Assembly (NCBI GenBank): GCA_964476245.1
Contig: CAYYYW010000009.1
Coordinates: forward strand, 1 to 42,957
Length of the DNA: 42,957 bases
Source of the DNA: CAYYYW01 sp964476245
GTDB lineage: Bacteria > Patescibacteriota > Microgenomatia > UBA1406 > HO2-37-13b
Direction of reading: 5' to 3'
The notes beneath the pieces are model-generated. The model searched no databases. It was not told the DNA's origin and worked only from the letters and a program-made list of their open reading frames with translations. Positions 15,637 through 23,322 of this stretch are shown here, piece by piece (position 1 is the first letter of the stretch; each line of letters opens with the position of its first letter). The translations under genes and the position numbers were made by a program.

Positions 15637-16844
15637 TTCATTTTTTCTAACAACAAATCAGTTAAGTCATCAAAAGTGATTATCCCCAACAATTTTTTAT
15701 TCTCATCAATTACCGGTAAAGCATTTAACCGGTATTTAAGAATTTTTTTGGCGGCGATCTCAACCGGCGTAGTTAAGTGAACAATAATTACATTTTGGAT
15801 CATGAATTTATAAACCGGTGTATCTAATTCTTGAAGAAGAAGCTCATGTGGATTAAAAACGCCAACCAACTGATCATTTTTATTTAGAACATATATTGCA
15901 TACAAAAAAGAGAAATCCGTCGTTTCCTTCTTAATCTTGTCAATTGCTTCTTTTACTAAAGCATCCGAAGGAACGGTTAAATATTCCGATGTCATAAGAT
16001 TACCCATCGGCGTGGTAGAAAAACGAAGAAGATGGTTTATTTCTTTTTTTTCATTTTCGGGAAGATTCTCAATAATTGTCTCTCTTTTTTTTCTTGGTAA
16101 GGCTAACAAAACATCTACTGCCTCATCCGGGTCAATAAAAGAAAGCAGGTGCGCTGCCTTTTCTGGTCGATAATGACGAAATAAGGCTAATTGATAATTA
16201 AGATTAAGATTGCCCAACACTTCAACCGCTTGTTTTTCATCAAGTATCTTAAGTATTTTTCTAACATTGTCAATGTTGGTTTTTTCAAGATAATCAGCTA
16301 GATCTTCCGGTCTTACTTTTTTTAGTTTCTCTTCCCTAATCTTCAACTTAACAGAGCCGCGCGCCAACTCCAACGGCTGAACATCAGCCCACGACAAAAA
16401 ATTCGAAGTTGGTTTGATTTTAAAATATTCAAAAAACTTATTAATAAGTTTTTCCATTTTTAGCCAGCGAAGAATTCCCAAGACACCAACATCAACACCG
16501 ACAACGCAAAGCTCTCCCTTATCCTGAATAGCAATATCATTAACCCGAACAATTTTACTTCCTTTAAGGTCAATTATTTGTTTATCAAGAAGATTTTTCA
16601 TCAAATACAGCTCATTTTCATCTAGACCAACCGTCGTATAATTTTTTTTAATCGTTAAAACATTGTTAATTTTAATTAAATAGTGAAGGGGAACAACCAA
16701 TTTGTTTTTGGATAATCCTCGTATTACCAATTTAGTAAGAAGAGGTTTTTCGGAAGCTTTAAAGATGATGTCTTCTAAAACACCAGCTTCTATTTGATCT
16801 TCAGTGATTATCTTTCTTCCTTTAATTTCTGAGAAATAAATCAT
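15633..16844 (-). CDS. Soluble PRC-MgtE_N-CBS protein (Mg sensor without channel)
   Basis: From the ATG at 16844 the protein has 403 residues and no membrane segment. Two PRC-barrel-like repeats come first (SEIKGRKIIT...GVLEDIIF and DKQIIDLKGSKIVRVNDIAI). Then comes an MgtE intracellular N domain of helical repeats (RPEDLADYLEKTNIDNVRKIL...FIDPDEAVDVLLALP), then two CBS domains (PMGNLMTSEYLTVPSDALVKEAI; NALPVIDENKKLLGIITFDDL). In MgtE these parts sense Mg and gate the attached channel; here the channel is missing and an Nramp-type transporter gene follows with a 4-nt overlap. A further upstream in-frame start (16913) would run into the tRNA-Ile gene and is rejected. Confidence 0.85.
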   Translation of the reverse strand: MIYFSEIKGRKIITEDQIEAGVLEDIIFKASEKPLLTKLVIRGLSKNKLVVPLHYLIKINNVLTIKKNYTTVGLDENELYLMKNLLDKQIIDLKGSKIVRVNDIAIQDKGELCVVGVDVGVLGILRWLKMEKLINKFFEYFKIKPTSNFLSWADVQPLELARGSVKLKIREEKLKKVRPEDLADYLEKTNIDNVRKILKILDEKQAVEVLGNLNLNYQLALFRHYRPEKAAHLLSFIDPDEAVDVLLALPRKKRETIIENLPENEKKEINHLLRFSTTPMGNLMTSEYLTVPSDALVKEAIDKIKKETTDFSFLYAIYVLNKNDQLVGVFNPHELLLQELDTPVYKFMIQNVIIVHLTTPVEIAAKKILKYRLNALPVIDENKKLLGIITFDDLTDLLLEKMK

Positions 16845-16889
16845 TAAGGTAATTGAAAAATAATATAAAAAGTGGCCATTTTTAACTTG

Positions 16890-16961
16890 TGGGTCGTGAT
16901 GGGATCGAACCATCGACCTCGTTCTTATCAGGAACGCGCTCTACCACTGAGCCAACGACCC
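16890..16961 (-). tRNA. tRNA-Ile (anticodon GAT)
   Basis: On the minus strand the cloverleaf has acceptor gggtcgt/acgaccc with discriminator A, D arm gctcagtggtagagc, anticodon stem cgttc/gaacg with loop ctgataa, and T loop ttcgatc. GAT reads Ile codons ATC and ATT. It lies 45 nt upstream of the MgtE-like gene on the same strand and may be part of the same transcript. CCA is not encoded. Confidence 0.92.
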
Positions 16962-17013
16962 ATGTAGCCCTGATGGACAAGTCAGAGAACAATTTTAAAT
17001 TATAAACTTCCAC

Positions 17014-17044
17014 TTTACAAATTTCAATTATAAATTGTTATAAT
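17014..17044 (+). promoter_or_regulatory. Promoter of dcd cluster
   Basis: TTTACA (17014-17019), a 19-nt spacer and TATAAT (17039-17044) precede the dcd start at 17058 by 13 nt. The predicted leader is only about 6 nt. The ATG at 17043 overlaps the -10 box and cannot be the start. Confidence 0.55.
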
Positions 17045-17057
17045 GATTACAACTTTC

Positions 17058-17624
17058 ATGATTCTTTCAGACAGAGACATAAAATCCGAAATAAAAAAAG
17101 GTAATATTATTATTAAACCATATCCTGATTTTAAAACCCAACTTTCTTGCTGCTCAATAGATCTAAGATTATTTAATGAATTTTGCGTTCTTGAATACTC
17201 TAAACTGCCTTATCTTGACCCTTATAACAAAAAACAAAAAATTCCCGTAAGAAAAATTACTATAAAAAAAAACGGATTTTTTGTTCTTCAGCCGGGAGCT
17301 TTTGTCCTGGGATCTACAATTGAATACGTCGAAATACCTGACTATTTAGTTGGTCGTGTCGAAGGCCGCTCATCACTTGGACGATTGGGAATCGTAATTC
17401 ACTCAACCGCGGCCATTTTTGACCCCGGTTGGCGAGGACAGTTAACCTTGGAGCTGGCCAATATCGGTTTAATGCCTATTGCTCTTTATCCGGGGATGAG
17501 GATTTGCGCTCTCTCATTTGAAAAATTAAGCTCACCGGCCGAAGTTCCATACTACAAAAAGAAAAACGCCAAATATTTAAATCAAAAAGGCCCAACCGTT
17601 AGTCGAATTAAACTCGACCCATAA
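17058..17624 (+). CDS. dcd: dCTP deaminase
   Basis: The 188-residue protein begins MILSDRDIKSEIKKGNIIIKP, a typical Dcd start. The motif VEGRSSLGRLG carries the conserved Arg/Ser nucleotide contacts, and VIHSTAAIFDPGWRGQLTLELAN contains the substrate and metal loop shared by dCTP deaminases and dUTPases. The enzyme converts dCTP to dUTP (or directly to dUMP in bifunctional forms), feeding thymidylate synthase. It heads the cluster dcd, dut/dcd-like, thyA, folA. The start at 17058 is chosen over 17043 by homology and by promoter position. Confidence 0.93.
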   Translation: MILSDRDIKSEIKKGNIIIKPYPDFKTQLSCCSIDLRLFNEFCVLEYSKLPYLDPYNKKQKIPVRKITIKKNGFFVLQPGAFVLGSTIEYVEIPDYLVGRVEGRSSLGRLGIVIHSTAAIFDPGWRGQLTLELANIGLMPIALYPGMRICALSFEKLSSPAEVPYYKKKNAKYLNQKGPTVSRIKLDP

Positions 17625-17630
17625 ATTTAT

Positions 17631-17681
17631 AAAACCTACGCGGTTAATGAAAATGTCGCCACGAAAAAACCGCGTAGGTTT
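17631..17681. repeat. Palindromic element, AAACCTACGCGGTT family (complete copy)
   Basis: Left arm aaaacctacgcggtt (17631-17645) and right arm aaccgcgtaggttt (17668-17681) flank a 22-nt centre in the gap between dcd and the next gene. The first 25 nt recur exactly inside the Clp-like gene (22266-22290), and the first 15 nt at 28929-28943. Confidence 0.85.
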
Positions 17682-17692
17682 AAATAAATCCC

Positions 17693-18232
17693 ATGATCAT
17701 CGGTCCCAAAAAGTTATTACAACTAGTTAAAACTAAAAAATTAGTTGAGAACCTTTCTCAAAGAGAGTCAACTAACCCTGAAGGCGCTGGCTTTGATTTA
17801 CGTCTTGGCGAACTTTATAAAATTTCAGGCAGTGCTTTCCTCGGTATTGAAGAAAGACAAACACCAAAAATTACATTAATTGCTCACTACGAAAAAGGTA
17901 AAAAAAAGACTTTTACCATTAAACCGGGAGAGTTTTATCTTATGACGACAATTGAAAAAGTGAACACTCCTCAAAACGTTGTTATTGATTTCAAACCGCG
18001 AACAACTACATTCAGAAGCGGAATATTTTTACGGACCAGCGTTGCTCATCCTGGATATTGCGGCAAACTAACTTTTGGTCTAAAAAACGAAGGTCCCGTC
18101 CCCGTCACCTTTGAACTTGGCTGTCGTATCGTTCATGCCCAATTTTATTGGGTTGACGGCGGAGGATCTTTATACCGCGGCCAGTGGCAAGGCGGACGAG
18201 TGACGACAAAAAAAAGAGAGAAACAGGTATAA
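17693..18232 (+). CDS. dCTP deaminase/dUTPase-fold protein (second copy)
   Basis: The 179-residue protein shares the trimeric dUTPase/Dcd fold: PEGAGFDLRLGELYKI near the start, KPGEFYLMTTIEKV, then DFKPRTTTFRSGIFLRTSVAHPGYCGKLTFGLKNEG with the active-site hairpin, and a glycine-rich tail YRGQWQGGRV like the dUTPase motif 5 arm. The Dcd residues RSSLGR are replaced by PRTTTFR, so deaminase activity is doubtful. A dUTP pyrophosphatase role (dUTP to dUMP) would complete the path from dcd to thyA, but this is inference. No Shine-Dalgarno site is clear. Confidence 0.72.
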   Translation: MIIGPKKLLQLVKTKKLVENLSQRESTNPEGAGFDLRLGELYKISGSAFLGIEERQTPKITLIAHYEKGKKKTFTIKPGEFYLMTTIEKVNTPQNVVIDFKPRTTTFRSGIFLRTSVAHPGYCGKLTFGLKNEGPVPVTFELGCRIVHAQFYWVDGGGSLYRGQWQGGRVTTKKREKQV

Positions 18233-18234
18233 AG

Positions 18235-18350
18235 TTAACCTAATTTACCTAATTAATCTAATTTCTAATCAAAACCAAAAAACCTAATAAAAAATTGCGA
18301 TTAGACATTGGAAATTGTTTAGGTTAATTAGAGTAATTAGAAATTAGAAA
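18235..18350 (+). other. Long imperfect inverted repeat upstream of thyA
   Basis: The gap before thyA is rich in ctaatt/aattag units. taacctaa and attaatctaatttctaatc on the left pair with ttaggttaattagagtaat and attagaaattaga on the right, forming an extended, imperfect AT-rich hairpin that ends at the thyA start. It is either a leader structure or repeat debris. Confidence 0.4.
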
Positions 18351-18354
18351 TTTT

Positions 18355-19347
18355 ATGAAACATCCCGAATATCAATATCTTAATCTCTTAAAAGAAACCT
18401 TGACAAAAGGCATAAGGAAAGTTGATCGAGGGACAGAGGACGCCTCTTATAGCCTCTTTGGCAAACAAATAAGATTTGATTTATCAAACTGTTTTCCTCT
18501 TTTAACAACTAAAAAAGTTTATTGGAAGGGAGTTCTGCATGAACTTTATTGGTTTTTATCCGGTCAATCAAACATTAAGTATTTGGTAGATAATAATGTC
18601 CATATCTGGGATGATTATCCCTATAAAATTTTCAAAATCCGATCCGCCAGCTGGCGGACAAAATCCAAAATTACAAAAGAAGAATTTATTGAAAAAATAA
18701 AAACTAATGAGAAATTTGCCAAAAAGTGGGGGAATTTACCAAAAGTCTATGGCGAACTTTGGCGAAGATGGCCAACAAAAACAAAAAGAACAATTGATCA
18801 GTTAAAATGGGCAATTAATGAAATAATTGAAGATCCTGCTTGTCACAACGCTATAGTTACTTCTTGGAATCCCGAATATTTATATACAATGGCAAACTAC
18901 AAAAAGACGTCTCATTTTCCCATTTGTCATAATATGTTTCAATTAAATGTTAATGAAGGAAAGCTTTCTTTACAACTTTATCAACGTAGCTGCGATTTAT
19001 TCTTGGGGGTGCCCTTTAATATTGCCAGTTATGCTCTTCTTACTCTTATTATTGCCAAAGCTTGCGGTTACAAACCCGGCGAATTTGTTCATACTTTTGG
19101 CGATGTTCACATTTATGAAATCCACATCGATCAAGTAAAAGAACAATTAAAAAGAAAACCAAAATCACTTCCTAAAATAAAATTTATTAAAGATTTCAAA
19201 AATATTGATGAATTTAAACCCGAATACGTGGAATTAGGAGATTACAATCCACATCCACCAATAAAAGCAAAACTCTCGGTGTCTGGTGGATATTTTCAAA
19301 AGACTGTCTTTAATAAAGACAGTCTTTATAAAAGAGCGTCCTTATGA
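18355..19347 (+). CDS. thyA: Thymidylate synthase
   Basis: The 330-residue protein makes dTMP from dUMP with methylene-tetrahydrofolate. The catalytic Cys is at 191 (FPICHNMFQ), followed by LSLQLYQRSCDLFLGVPFNIASYALL with the dUMP-binding Arg, Ser and Asn. An N-terminal Arg loop (VDRGTED) and WKGVLHELYWFLSG are conserved. Two palindromes add residues: 18643-18658 gives RSASWRTKS after IWDDYPYKIFK, and 19299-19327 extends the C-terminus (KTVFNKDSLYKRASL) beyond the usual PHPPIKAKLSV end. That could disturb the C-terminal residue that normally closes the active site. It overlaps folA by 4 nt. Confidence 0.95.
   Translation: MKHPEYQYLNLLKETLTKGIRKVDRGTEDASYSLFGKQIRFDLSNCFPLLTTKKVYWKGVLHELYWFLSGQSNIKYLVDNNVHIWDDYPYKIFKIRSASWRTKSKITKEEFIEKIKTNEKFAKKWGNLPKVYGELWRRWPTKTKRTIDQLKWAINEIIEDPACHNAIVTSWNPEYLYTMANYKKTSHFPICHNMFQLNVNEGKLSLQLYQRSCDLFLGVPFNIASYALLTLIIAKACGYKPGEFVHTFGDVHIYEIHIDQVKEQLKRKPKSLPKIKFIKDFKNIDEFKPEYVELGDYNPHPPIKAKLSVSGGYFQKTVFNKDSLYKRASL
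18643..18658. repeat. In-frame 16-nt perfect palindrome in thyA
   Basis: tccgccagctggcgga is a perfect palindrome in the coding sequence. A one-base variant is in the ligase gene at 8210-8225. Confidence 0.75.
19299..19327. repeat. AGACTGTCTT palindrome forming the 3' end of thyA
   Basis: Arms aaagactgtcttta (19299-19312) and taaagacagtcttt (19314-19327) match the pilT-pilC intergenic copy at 4157-4187. Here it is translated as the extended ThyA tail and is followed at once by the thyA stop and folA start. Confidence 0.8.
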
Positions 19348-19844
19348 AAAAACCTAAAATCAGCATTATCGCCGCCATCGGTGAAAACCACGAACTGGGT
19401 AAAAACAATAAGCTTCTTTGGCATATTCCAGAAGATCTTGAACGATTTAAAAAATTAACAGAAGGACACGTCATAATTATGGGTCGAAAGACTTTTGAAT
19501 CAATAGGTAAACCTTTACCAAATAGAGTCAATGTCATTGTTACCAAAAATAAAGATTATACCGTATCGTTGTATCGATATATCGATACACTTATTTGTCA
19601 AACTTTTAAAGAGGCCATAAAAATTGCCAAAACTAAAGAAAAAAAAGAAATTTTTATCATCGGCGGAGAACAAATTTACCAACAGGCGATTGATATTGCT
19701 GACAAATTATATTTAACAATTGTCGACGGTAACTTTTATGCCGATACTTTTTTTCCCGATTACTCACAGTTTACAAAGAAGATTTTTGAACAAAAAGGCA
19801 AGTCCGAGAATTATAAATATAGATTCGTTGAATTAGAAAAATAA
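19344..19844 (+). CDS. folA: Dihydrofolate reductase
   Basis: The 166-residue protein regenerates tetrahydrofolate for ThyA. It shows ISIIAAIGENHELGKNNKLLWHIPEDLERFKKLT (substrate side, with the acidic Glu of the active site), the NADPH-binding motifs GHVIIMGRKTFESIG and IFIIGGEQIYQQAI, and the C-terminal DTFFPDY. The start overlaps the thyA stop (ATGA), so the two are translationally coupled. A perfect palindrome at 19571-19588 encodes LYRYIDTLI in a loop after KDYTV, where other DHFRs vary in length. Confidence 0.95.
   Translation: MKKPKISIIAAIGENHELGKNNKLLWHIPEDLERFKKLTEGHVIIMGRKTFESIGKPLPNRVNVIVTKNKDYTVSLYRYIDTLICQTFKEAIKIAKTKEKKEIFIIGGEQIYQQAIDIADKLYLTIVDGNFYADTFFPDYSQFTKKIFEQKGKSENYKYRFVELEK
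19571..19588. repeat. In-frame 18-nt perfect palindrome in folA
   Basis: gtatcgatatatcgatac is fully self-complementary and lies in a surface-loop position of DHFR. No second copy was found in this window. Confidence 0.55.
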
Positions 19845-20903
19845 TTATTCTTTCTCTATTATATACTTCTTTACACCTTCAAAATATCTATGCTTATATC
19901 CGTAGTCAACCTGAAGACAATCAATTTTTTCAAACCCGTTCTTAATCGCGTCTTCAAACTCTAAATAAAACATAAAATTGCCAATCCCTGAAAAACGGTC
20001 AATGTCGCAACTCGATCGGGGAGTGTAGTAAGTTTTGTTATACATTAAAATTAGATCACTGGCCGCTAAACGATTTTGAATATAAACTTTAATAAACTTG
20101 ATTTGGTAAACGCCTCTGTTTTTAATAAAAGCTTTAAATGCCTCAACTCTTTCATTATTAACAAGATCGCTTCCGTTCTTTGAACTAAACCTACCAATGG
20201 ATAATTTTTTAAATTCTTCAAATTCATTCAAATCGTCACTGATTTGCGTCACAAACTCAATCCGAGGGTTATAGTCACAAATTCTTAAATAATCTTTTTT
20301 CAGGTTATAACGATACTTTTTGGGGATCGTCTTTAAACAATCCTCAACGTTTTTAAAATTTTTGATTATTTTTATATATTTATCGTCATCCTGTTTGCTT
20401 ATAACTTCGGAAGATAAATCACCTGGAATTTGATCGATGGCATTAAGAAAAAGCTTTTGAGGAATAAGTTTTAAAAGTAAACTGATAAATTTAGTATCTT
20501 TGGTAAAAAAGTAATTATCTTCCATCCATTCGCTCCCAAACCATTCATATCTTCCATCTTCCTTATCAAACCACAACGGTAATAAAGCCAAAGGGTTTTT
20601 TCCTTCATAAATAGTATAAAAACAGGGAGTATATTGATAGCCCTGAAACCAGGAGTATCTAAAATCCCACAGATCAAAAAGTGATTCTTTTTTAGAAAAT
20701 TTTTCCCACAACAAAAAACATTCATCTGTTTTTGAGTGAACTTTAAGTTTCAATCGTTGAATAAATTTAGCTAATCCGTTTTCATAAAAAATTTTGTTCT
20801 CTGCCGTATAAGGAATAAGAAGAGGAAGAGGAATTTTATAATTTGTCTCCTCGTTTTGACGAAGAGACTTCTTACCCGGAGGCTCTGATTTTTCTAATAG
20901 CAT
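19845..20903 (-). CDS. CelD/BcsL-like GNAT acyltransferase
   Basis: The 352-residue protein resembles the acetyltransferase group often annotated CelD or FemAB-like. An N-terminal half holds SLFDLWDFRYSWFQGYQ and PLALLPLWFDKEDGRYEWFGSEWMEDNYF; the C-terminal half has KKYRYNLKKDY, IQNRLAASDLILMYNKTYYTPRSSCDIDRFSGIGNFMFYLEFEDAIKNGFEKIDC and ends with YKHRYF. These enzymes acylate sugars or transfer amino acids in envelope polymers. No membrane segment is seen. Its 3' end abuts folA convergently. The substrate cannot be inferred from the neighbours. Confidence 0.65.
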   Translation of the reverse strand: MLLEKSEPPGKKSLRQNEETNYKIPLPLLIPYTAENKIFYENGLAKFIQRLKLKVHSKTDECFLLWEKFSKKESLFDLWDFRYSWFQGYQYTPCFYTIYEGKNPLALLPLWFDKEDGRYEWFGSEWMEDNYFFTKDTKFISLLLKLIPQKLFLNAIDQIPGDLSSEVISKQDDDKYIKIIKNFKNVEDCLKTIPKKYRYNLKKDYLRICDYNPRIEFVTQISDDLNEFEEFKKLSIGRFSSKNGSDLVNNERVEAFKAFIKNRGVYQIKFIKVYIQNRLAASDLILMYNKTYYTPRSSCDIDRFSGIGNFMFYLEFEDAIKNGFEKIDCLQVDYGYKHRYFEGVKKYIIEKE

Positions 20904-20981
20904 GATTTAAAAAATAATATAACATCATCATAATAAAAACAATGTATACAAAATGTCAAGGGGTATTTTATAATGAATATT

Positions 20982-23300
20982 ATGAAAAAGAAATTAGATA
21001 ATTTTTTACAGGCGATTTTTAATATATTCGTCTTTCTCCCTTATTATTTTTCCGTTACCCAACTCATTAAAACCCTCTTTAAACCCTGGAAAAATCTAAT
21101 TGTTAAAAAAACAACGCCGGGTTTTTCATTTAGTGAGTGGTTTGGTCGATTAAGTTTCAACCTGATTTCTTCAGGAATGGGATTTACCATGAGAATCATA
21201 GTTATTGTCGTCTTCATAACTATTCAAGTCTTATTTATCCTATCAATCCCATTAATCTTGTTAGTCCTATTATTCGCTCTACCATTCAACTATTTTTTTT
21301 CACAGTTTCACAAAACCGAAGATGAACACAAAGAAATACTAAAAACGCAATTTATCAAAGAACATCTTTTGAAAGAAGAAAATCGTCCCAAAGTTGAGCA
21401 ATGGTTTGAAATATATTACCAAAACCATATAACTAAAATATCCTGGTGGAAACTGGCTAGCTTATTTTCTATTCCACCTTTAGCTCGTGATTGGAATATG
21501 GGTTATACACCAACGCTCGATCAGTTTGGAAAAGAATTAACTCGGAAAACCTCTCATTTTAAAAATTTAGTCAATCGAGAAAAGGAAATTCAACAAATCG
21601 AGCAAGTACTCGCCAAATCAGAAGAAGCTAATATTATTATTGTGGGTGAAGAAGGCGTAGGAAAACACACCATTATTGAGGGATTGGCCAAAAAAATTTA
21701 CGAAGGCAAAATTAATCCGCTTCTTGCTTATAAAAGAATAATAAAAATTGATGTGGAAAAAATAATTTCTCAAAGCGCCGACATAAATCAAAAAGAAGAA
21801 ATTCTAAAAACCATCTTCCAAGAAGCAACCAAAGCCAAGAATATTATAATCCTTATTGATAATTTTGATAAATACATTGCCAATGGTTTCGACAGAATTG
21901 ATTTAACCACTATAATTTCCGAATTTGCCAAAACCGACAAATTACAGTTCATCGGTATTACCACTCCTTTTTTTTATCAAAAGTTTATTTTCGTTAACGA
22001 TAGAATTAACCGGCTTTTTGAAAAAATAGACGTTTTTGAAATTAACGAGGAAGAAGCAGAAAAAATTCTTTTAAAAACAGCTTTTCATTTTGAACAACAT
22101 TTTAAAGTTATTATTCCCTTCGAAACTATTAAAGAAGTTATTGATAAAAGCAGTTTTTATATTACTTATATTCCTTTCCCGGAAAAAGCCATTGAGCTTT
22201 TAGATGAGGCTTGCGTCTATACCTCCCAAAAAATCCCCGGGCAAAAATCTGCCAGGTTAGACGTTAAAACCTACGCGGTTAATGAAAATGGTATAGTTAC
22301 TCCTGAAATTATTGATACGGTTCTTTCCCAAAAAACTCATATTCCTATACAGCTTGACCAATCTCTAAAGACTAAACTGCTTAATTTGGAAAAACTCTTG
22401 GAGGAAAAAATTACTTCTCAAGAAGAGGGTATTGAAAAATTATCTTCTGCCTTGCGTCGATCCTCAATCATGGCGAGTAAAAGAAAAAAACCATTAGCCA
22501 GTTTTTTATTTTTAGGGCCAACCGGTGTTGGCAAAACCGAAACCGCCAAGGCTTTGGCTTCTGTTTTTTTCGGTTCACAAGATCATTTACTTCGTTTTGA
22601 TATGTCTTTTTATCAAAGAAAGGACGATATTTCTAATCTATTAGGTTCTATGGATACCGGAAACCCCGGTCTTCTAACCAGAGCAGTAAGAGAAAAACCC
22701 TACGGTGTTTTATTACTGGACGAAATAGAAAAAGCGGATAAAGATCTATTAAATATTTTTTTGACACTTCTTGATGAAGGATATTTTACTGATGGATTTG
22801 GTAAACGGGTTGACTGCAAAAATCTAATTGTCATTGCCACTTCTAACGCCGGCAGCGATTTTATTTTTTCTCAAACCAAAATTGCAGAAACCGCCGCGGT
22901 TTTGGAAACTAGCCCATCTGGAACCGCGGCGGTTAAAAGCAATGAGAAAATTGGAGAGGTTAAACACAGCTTAATCAACTGGCTTGTCCAAAACCACGTC
23001 TTCGCTCCTGAATTTCTAAACCGATTTGATGGTGTAATTGTTTACCGACCTTTAACAAAAAAAGCAACTCTTGAAATTGCCAGAAAAATGCTTGCCAAAA
23101 TTATTAACGACGTTTATAAAATGCATCAGATAAAAATTAATATCTCTGACAATTTTCTTGATTATTTGACTGAAAAAGGCTATGATCAACAATTCGGCGC
23201 CAGAAATATGGAAAGAACAATCAGAGACGAGATAGAAGACAAAATAGCCAAGACAGTATTGGAAAACAAGGTTAAGAAAGAAGAAACAATTATATTTTAA
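20982..23300 (+). CDS. Membrane-anchored Clp/Hsp100-type AAA+ ATPase
   Basis: The protein of about 772 residues has two AAA+ modules of the ClpA/ClpC/ClpB type. D1 has Walker A GEEGVGKHT (about 222) with a weak Walker B (IILIDNFDKY, Asn in place of Glu). D2 has Walker A GPTGVGKTE (about 512), Walker B VLLLDEIEKADKDLLN, sensor ATSNAGSDF and the APEFLNRFDGVIVYRPL block. The usual Clp N-domain is replaced by a region with two or three hydrophobic segments (about 10-30 and 60-110), so it should sit in the membrane. Two palindromic insertions lie inside (22266-22290, 22889-22934). ATG 20982 follows TATAAT by 7 nt; 20973 overlaps that box's downstream edge. Confidence 0.8.
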   Translation: MKKKLDNFLQAIFNIFVFLPYYFSVTQLIKTLFKPWKNLIVKKTTPGFSFSEWFGRLSFNLISSGMGFTMRIIVIVVFITIQVLFILSIPLILLVLLFALPFNYFFSQFHKTEDEHKEILKTQFIKEHLLKEENRPKVEQWFEIYYQNHITKISWWKLASLFSIPPLARDWNMGYTPTLDQFGKELTRKTSHFKNLVNREKEIQQIEQVLAKSEEANIIIVGEEGVGKHTIIEGLAKKIYEGKINPLLAYKRIIKIDVEKIISQSADINQKEEILKTIFQEATKAKNIIILIDNFDKYIANGFDRIDLTTIISEFAKTDKLQFIGITTPFFYQKFIFVNDRINRLFEKIDVFEINEEEAEKILLKTAFHFEQHFKVIIPFETIKEVIDKSSFYITYIPFPEKAIELLDEACVYTSQKIPGQKSARLDVKTYAVNENGIVTPEIIDTVLSQKTHIPIQLDQSLKTKLLNLEKLLEEKITSQEEGIEKLSSALRRSSIMASKRKKPLASFLFLGPTGVGKTETAKALASVFFGSQDHLLRFDMSFYQRKDDISNLLGSMDTGNPGLLTRAVREKPYGVLLLDEIEKADKDLLNIFLTLLDEGYFTDGFGKRVDCKNLIVIATSNAGSDFIFSQTKIAETAAVLETSPSGTAAVKSNEKIGEVKHSLINWLVQNHVFAPEFLNRFDGVIVYRPLTKKATLEIARKMLAKIINDVYKMHQIKINISDNFLDYLTEKGYDQQFGARNMERTIRDEIEDKIAKTVLENKVKKEETIIF
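22266..22290. repeat. In-frame half copy of the AAACCTACGCGGTT element
   Basis: The 25 nt beginning aaaacctacgcggttaatga are identical to the start of the intergenic element at 17631. They encode KTYAVNENG in the Clp-like ATPase between SARLD and the ITPE-like segment of D1's end. The right arm is missing. Confidence 0.8.
22889..22934. repeat. In-frame inverted repeat AACCGCCGCGGTT in the Clp-like gene
   Basis: aaccgccgcggtt (22889-22901) and aaccgcggcggtt (22922-22934) form a 13-bp stem. They encode ETAAVLETSPSGTAAVKS, an addition between the D2 sensor-1 and the helix leading to APEFLNR. A related gaaccgccgcggttaaag is in recR near 35908. Confidence 0.75.
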
Positions 23301-23322
23301 ATCGAAAAAACTTAAAAACAAT

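Noticed and set aside
16845..16913. N-terminal extension of the MgtE-like protein
   Set aside because: It would run into the tRNA-Ile gene; the ATG at 16844 starts at a sensible PRC-like domain.
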